Origin: Nonomuraea spiralis
Lineage (GTDB): Bacteria; Actinomycetota; Actinomycetes; Streptosporangiales; Streptosporangiaceae
Length of the DNA: 64,000 nt
Assembly (NCBI RefSeq): GCF_014648435.1
Contig: NZ_BMRC01000024.1
Coordinates: 54,833-118,832, forward strand
Reading direction: 5' to 3'
This document shows positions 59,918-64,000 of this stretch, in pieces. Positions within the stretch are counted from its first letter, which is position 1. The number at the start of each line of letters is the position of its first letter. The notes beneath the pieces were generated by a model, which was not told the origin of the DNA, searched no databases, and saw nothing but the letters and a program-made list of their open reading frames with translations. The translations under genes and the position numbers were made by a program.

Positions 59918-60682
59918 ATGTGGCGGAACTCTCACACCCGGCAAACCCAGCAGGGCGCGCGGCGCCGGAACGGTCTGGGCGTGCTGGCCTGCCTGATGGC
60001 GGCCCTGTTCACCGGAGTGCTGCTCGGCCGGCTGTCCGACGACGTCGAGCCCACCGCCCACATCTACCTCAACGAGACCGCCCCGCCCGCCGCGGCCTCG
60101 GGGCGTCCGGGGCCGACCGCTGTGAAGAAGGCCCAGCCCGAGCTGGACCGCATTCCCCGCCAGGCCACCACGGTCAAGACCCCGCGCGGCAGAACCACCC
60201 CCAAGCCCACGAAGACCCCCGAAGGGCAGATCGCGGGCTTCGACGCCCAGGACGACCCCACCCAGGTGTTCACCGGCGGCGGCGGCGAGCCGGCCAAGGT
60301 GATCCCCGGCCTGGCCGCGCGGGTCGTCGCGCTCACCAACGCCGCGCGTGCCGAGCGCGGCTGCGGGCCGCTGCGGGTGGACGGCCGGCTGGGGCGCTCG
60401 GCGCGCGAGCACTCGCTGGAGATGGCGCGTACCGGGCAACTCGCTCACAACTCCCCCGACGGCGCCTCCCCCTGGGACCGGATGAACCGCGCCGGGTACC
60501 ACTGGGGCGCCGCCGAGAACATCGGCAACGGCTACAGCACGCCCGAGCAGGCCGTACGCGGCTGGCTGGACAGCCGTGACCAGCGCAGGAACATCCTGGA
60601 CTGCACCCTCAAGGCCATCGGCGTGGGCGTCGCCTCCGGACCGGACGGCCCGTGGTGGACCCAGGATTTCGGAACTCAATGA
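59918..60682 (+). CDS. CAP-domain (SCP-like) membrane-anchored protein
   Basis: 254 residues. A short basic N-terminus, a membrane segment (GLGVLACLMAALFTGVLLG, residues 19-37), a Pro/Thr/Lys-rich linker, then a C-terminal CAP domain from about residue 132: ALTNAARAERGCGPLRVD, HSLEMARTGQLAHNSPDG, AENIGNGYSTPEQAVRGWLD, IGVGVASG and WWTQDFG. Bacterial CAP proteins are secreted and of unclear activity. It is divergent from rplM and heads a series of three membrane proteins with similar layout. Confidence 0.88.
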   Translation: MWRNSHTRQTQQGARRRNGLGVLACLMAALFTGVLLGRLSDDVEPTAHIYLNETAPPAAASGRPGPTAVKKAQPELDRIPRQATTVKTPRGRTTPKPTKTPEGQIAGFDAQDDPTQVFTGGGGEPAKVIPGLAARVVALTNAARAERGCGPLRVDGRLGRSAREHSLEMARTGQLAHNSPDGASPWDRMNRAGYHWGAAENIGNGYSTPEQAVRGWLDSRDQRRNILDCTLKAIGVGVASGPDGPWWTQDFGTQ

Positions 60683-60706
60683 CGAACATCACGGTAATGT
60701 CTCCGC

Positions 60707-61735
60707 ATGGTTTCCAACGGCAATGAGGAACGTGGCATGGACAGCGGTCCCCGCCGTTCGCGCAGGGGCCGCGCCGCCGGGGGCGAGACCACCGGGCAGT
60801 CACCGCTAGGGGCCCCACCGGCGCAGGCGTCGCCCTCTGGGCAGACGACATTCTTCGGACAACCGCCATACGCTGGGCAAGCGCCGCAATCCGGGCAACC
60901 GCCGTACCCTGGGCAGCCGCCGCAGTCGGCGGACTCGCCGCTGTCGTCGCCGTCGTCGGAGTCGTCACAGTCGTCGCCGTCGCCGCAGAGCAGGGTCGGC
61001 TGGAGCCCGTACGACGAGGGGCGGCGCTCGCGCGCGCCCCTCTGGTTCGCGATCGGCGGCGTCGCGCTGCTGGCCCTGCTCGGCGGCGGCCTCACGCTGA
61101 TGTGGAAGGCGGGCGGCAGCACCACCACCGAGGCCGCGAGGCCCACCAGGACCTCCGCGCCGCTCCCCTCGACCCCGCCCGGCAAGTACGGCTTCGCCGC
61201 CGGACGTACGACCGATCCCGACCCGATCTCGGTCAAGGAGTTCTTCGGCTCGAAGAAGAAGATCACCGTCTCCGGGCGCGCGTACGAGATGACGGTCACC
61301 AGCAAGGACAAGAAGTGCACTGACGGCGCCCTGGGCGACAAGCTGCAGAAGGCACTCAAGTCCGGCAAGTGCACCCAGCTCGTACGGGCCAGCTTCCGCG
61401 ACAAGTCCGGCAAGGTGATCGGCACGATCGGCGTGGCCAACCTCAAGACGAGCGGCACCGCGACCAAGGTGGCCAAGGTCGGCGACGCGAGCAACTACGT
61501 CAAGCCACTGGCTGGCAAGGACAGCGTCACCAAGTTCCTCGGCTCGGGCAGCGGCGGGGCCAGGATCTCGACCCACGGCCACTACGCGATCATGGTCTGG
61601 TTCCAGAACAAGGACGGCAGCAAGCCGGACAAGAAGGGCTCCAAGCGCATCTTCGAGGCCATCAAGGACCTCACCGGCGCGACCGTCTTCAAGGCTCTGG
61701 ACAACCGTACGATGACGGGGACCGCGCTGAGCTGA
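60707..61735 (+). CDS. Pro/Gln/Ser-rich membrane protein of unknown function
   Basis: 342 residues. A disordered cytoplasmic N-terminus with PPYAGQAPQSGQPPYPGQPPQ-like repeats (first 100 residues), one membrane segment (LWFAIGGVALLALLGGGLTLMW, about 113-134), a Thr-rich linker and an outer domain of about 170 residues with two Cys (CTDGALGDKLQKALKSGKC) that may be disulphide-linked. I do not recognise the outer domain. It follows the CAP gene by 24 bp. Confidence 0.82.
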   Translation: MVSNGNEERGMDSGPRRSRRGRAAGGETTGQSPLGAPPAQASPSGQTTFFGQPPYAGQAPQSGQPPYPGQPPQSADSPLSSPSSESSQSSPSPQSRVGWSPYDEGRRSRAPLWFAIGGVALLALLGGGLTLMWKAGGSTTTEAARPTRTSAPLPSTPPGKYGFAAGRTTDPDPISVKEFFGSKKKITVSGRAYEMTVTSKDKKCTDGALGDKLQKALKSGKCTQLVRASFRDKSGKVIGTIGVANLKTSGTATKVAKVGDASNYVKPLAGKDSVTKFLGSGSGGARISTHGHYAIMVWFQNKDGSKPDKKGSKRIFEAIKDLTGATVFKALDNRTMTGTALS

Positions 61736-61835
61736 ACCGACATGGGGTCCAATAGCCGCCCAAAAGGGACGGTGGATCCCGTCGGGAACCCCCATACCGA
61801 CATAACGATCTCGCTACTCTCGCTAGGCTCCCCCT

Positions 61836-64000
61836 ATGCGTGGCCAGGAACCCGGGTCTGAGCACGATCGCAGGGAAGCCGACCGTACGACCGCACGAGC
61901 GCTGCCACCGCCGAGCTTCGGCCAGACCGACGGGGACGTCCCACGGACGTTCACCGGGTCCGAGGAGCCGACCGGCGACGAGGCACGGCTTTCGCGTACC
62001 CAGGCGCAGTCCGGCGAGGCGTCGCCCGGGCAGCAGCCGTGGGAGGTGGCCGGCGACGACTCGGCCGCCTACGACTGGTTCGCCGACGACGAGCCGGACA
62101 CCGCCCCCACGGCCGCCCCGGCTCCCCCGACGCGCCCGACCGCCGGCACCCCTCCCGTCCCTTACGACCCCACGACCGGCGCCCCCCGCGGCCCCCGGGC
62201 CGACGAGGACTCCCTCACCACCCCCCACCGACACACCACCCCTTCCTGGCCCCCCACCCCCGAACCACCCCACACCTCCCGCTGGGCCCCCGAACCTCCG
62301 GCCCCGGCTCCCCCCACCTGGGCTCCCCCGGCCTCCGACGAACCGGCGTGGACCCCCGAAGCCTCCGACACAACCGAATGGGCCCCCCGAACAGCCGCCG
62401 AAGCCACCTGGGGCCGCCCCGAGACCCCCAGGCAGGATCCCGAACCCGACCACACCCCCACCTGGGCCCCACCCACCGAGGACCACCCCACCGCCCCGCG
62501 CACCGAGAGCGACGCTGCTTGGGGACCGCGCGCTGAGGGCGACACTGCCTGGGGGCCGCGTGCCGAAGGCGGCACGTCACAGGGTCGGCAGGGTGAGGGG
62601 GGCGCCTCCTGGGCCGCCACCCCCGAAGAGTGGGCCGCCACGCCCGAGGAAGAGCCCCCCGCCTGGCCGGCCAAGCCCGTGGTGCCGGGCGCGCCGCCGT
62701 GGGAACCGCCGCCGGCGTTCACGGCCGCCGCCGCGGGATTGCAGGTCTGGCCCGCCCCGGTCGCCGACCCGGACGTCATGCCGCCCTGGCCTGCCGCCAC
62801 GGGCGAACTGGTCGCCGAACCCGACACCGACGACCCGGCAACCACCCCCCCAGCCCCTCAAACCGGCCACCCCACCGGCCACGCCGCAGACCCGGCGACC
62901 AGCGCCCAGGCCGGCCCGGCAATGGACCCCCAGACCGGCCACCCCACGGTCCCGCTGAGCAGCCCTGCGTTCACCGCGGCCACCGGCGCGCCGACTGACC
63001 TCAACGCCACCACACCCGCGTCCCTCCGCAGCCCCGACGCCCCGCCGCAGGACCGCGACACCGGCCCGTACAACCGGGACCGGGACACCACCCCGTACGC
63101 CCCCGACGCCTCGCTGTACGGCGGCGGCCGTGACGCCTCCCCGTACGACCCCGACGCCACCAGGCCGGGCGGGCTGCCCAGAACGGCCCACTACTTCGAC
63201 CCCGAGGCCGCCAAGCGCGACGCCGCCGCCCACCAGCAGGCCACCCCCGCCCCTCCCCACGACGAGCACAACCCCGTAACCCAGAACACCCCACCCCAGG
63301 GCATCCGTACGTCCGACCCCCGCGAGGAGCCCACCGGCCCCATGCGGACGGCCCATTACGTCGAGCCCCACCCCACCAACCCGACGGGCCGCCCCCCGGA
63401 GCCCGGCGACGTCCCCGTTTGGCCCCCCGTATCCCCTACGCCCCCCATCGAGGAGAGGCACCAGGGGGACAACCAGCCCACCCCCCGAAACCCGGCAGAA
63501 GACCGCCCCGAGGACAAAAACCCCGCAACCCCCCGCCCAGCAGCCAACCAAACGGCGGACAACCGGGCGGACAACCGGGCAGACAGCGGAGCAGAAACCT
63601 GGGCAGACGTCCGAACCGCAGACCTCCAGCGGACGGAAGAGAGCCGAGCAGAAGAAGGGCAGCCCCAGGACAAGCGGTCCGAGGACAAGCCATCCGAGGA
63701 CAGACTCCCCGACCTGCCCTTCAACCAGGACATGTGGACCAAGAGGCCCAGCACCGCCCTGGACCTCCCCACCCCACCCCAAGGCACCCCCACGTTCCCC
63801 CCGGGCGCCTTCAGACAACCCCCGTTCCAGATCCCACCCCCACCCCCACCCGCCCGGGGCAAGAGCAGACGCGCCCTGCTGGTCACACTCGGCGCCCTGG
63901 CCCTGGCAGGCGTGGCGACCGGCGGTTTCTTCGCCTACCGGGCCCTCAGCACCACCCCGCCGCCCGCCGCCACGACGGCCGCCCGTCCCACCCCACCCGC
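61836..64000 (+). CDS. Large disordered Pro-rich membrane protein (C-terminus outside window)
   Basis: The frame is open from ATG at 61836 to the window end (721 codons read, no stop). The first ~677 residues are almost wholly Pro/Ala/Thr/Asp/Glu-rich with Trp-containing repeats (TWAPP, EWAPRT, AWGPRAEGDTAWGPRAEGG) and paired RTAHYFDPE/RTAHYVEPH motifs; then a basic patch (RGKSRR) and a membrane helix (ALLVTLGALALAGVATGGFFAYRA cut short here). The outer domain is beyond the edge. Over 2 kb of coding DNA with no recognisable domain is notable. A cytoplasmic scaffold tethered to a wall sensor is a guess. Confidence 0.8.
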   Translation, partial: MRGQEPGSEHDRREADRTTARALPPPSFGQTDGDVPRTFTGSEEPTGDEARLSRTQAQSGEASPGQQPWEVAGDDSAAYDWFADDEPDTAPTAAPAPPTRPTAGTPPVPYDPTTGAPRGPRADEDSLTTPHRHTTPSWPPTPEPPHTSRWAPEPPAPAPPTWAPPASDEPAWTPEASDTTEWAPRTAAEATWGRPETPRQDPEPDHTPTWAPPTEDHPTAPRTESDAAWGPRAEGDTAWGPRAEGGTSQGRQGEGGASWAATPEEWAATPEEEPPAWPAKPVVPGAPPWEPPPAFTAAAAGLQVWPAPVADPDVMPPWPAATGELVAEPDTDDPATTPPAPQTGHPTGHAADPATSAQAGPAMDPQTGHPTVPLSSPAFTAATGAPTDLNATTPASLRSPDAPPQDRDTGPYNRDRDTTPYAPDASLYGGGRDASPYDPDATRPGGLPRTAHYFDPEAAKRDAAAHQQATPAPPHDEHNPVTQNTPPQGIRTSDPREEPTGPMRTAHYVEPHPTNPTGRPPEPGDVPVWPPVSPTPPIEERHQGDNQPTPRNPAEDRPEDKNPATPRPAANQTADNRADNRADSGAETWADVRTADLQRTEESRAEEGQPQDKRSEDKPSEDRLPDLPFNQDMWTKRPSTALDLPTPPQGTPTFPPGAFRQPPFQIPPPPPPARGKSRRALLVTLGALALAGVATGGFFAYRALSTTPPPAATTAARPTPP

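Overview
The window is GC-rich, tightly packed actinobacterial chromosome. Gene content and order point to a filamentous actinomycete, most likely Streptosporangiales (Nonomuraea-like); that placement is inference. Supporting signs are GTG and TTG starts, 1-8 bp stop/start overlaps, a guaB-guaB3 pair, a His-tailed groEL beside groES under a CIRCE element, and a SigD/ShbA-type sigma factor near guaB (an arrangement I recall from Mycobacterium and Streptomyces). I see no insertion sequence, prophage, CRISPR array, rRNA or tRNA. The annotation is 64 protein genes, two of them cut by the window ends, plus one candidate small RNA.

Layout. 1-3.1 kb: response regulator fragment, guaA and a membrane protein. 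3.0-10.2 kb: SDR, DUF885 peptidase-like protein, MFS transporter and LacI regulator, a divergent alpha/beta hydrolase, a degenerate-looking PLP enzyme and an MBL-fold hydrolase. 10.2-13.9 kb: an aldehyde dehydrogenase - GMC oxidoreductase - TetR operon. 14.0-18.3 kb: a membrane Ser/Thr kinase with an outer propeller-like domain, followed by a beta-propeller lipoprotein. 18.3-24.8 kb: glpD, then a divergent DeoR-type regulator and a four-gene amino-sugar operon (SIS isomerase, deacetylase, PfkB kinase, class II aldolase) that fits N-acetylgalactosamine breakdown. 24.7-28.4 kb: GNAT, a TetR/RibD-like pair, SDR and an ECF sigma factor with a C-terminal TPR-like region.

28.5-36.5 kb is the housekeeping block guaB3, guaB, a TrmB/LuxR-type regulator, a DUF5319 protein, a truncated RsdA-like anti-sigma, the SigD/ShbA-type sigma factor, groEL and groES. 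Between guaB and the regulator lies a candidate structured small RNA with its own promoter and intrinsic terminator. 36.5-41.1 kb: an NAD(P)-binding protein divergent from MarR, a THUMP-like methyltransferase, and a coiled-coil protein built of ten 11-residue repeats followed by 7-residue repeats. 41.1-51.6 kb is a twelve-gene leftward run combining the t6A genes tsaE, tsaB and tsaD with rimI, alr, nnr and acpS, a sortase/lipoprotein pair, a phosphotransferase, a hydrolase and PhoX. 51.7-57.2 kb: coaA, a DUF389 protein and a four-gene ABC exporter set. 57.2-59.6 kb: rplM-rpsI-glmM, with glmM starting at TTG. 59.9 kb to the end: three consecutive membrane proteins with disordered Pro-rich regions, the last running off the window.

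Most genes are ordinary. The most distinctive items are the candidate RNA at 31.3 kb, the truncated RsdA-like gene, the PLP-enzyme homologue lacking its lysine and glycine loop, the four tandem hairpin repeats after groEL, the hendecad/heptad coiled-coil protein, a sortase with no arginine after its cysteine, and several self-consistent operators for local regulators.
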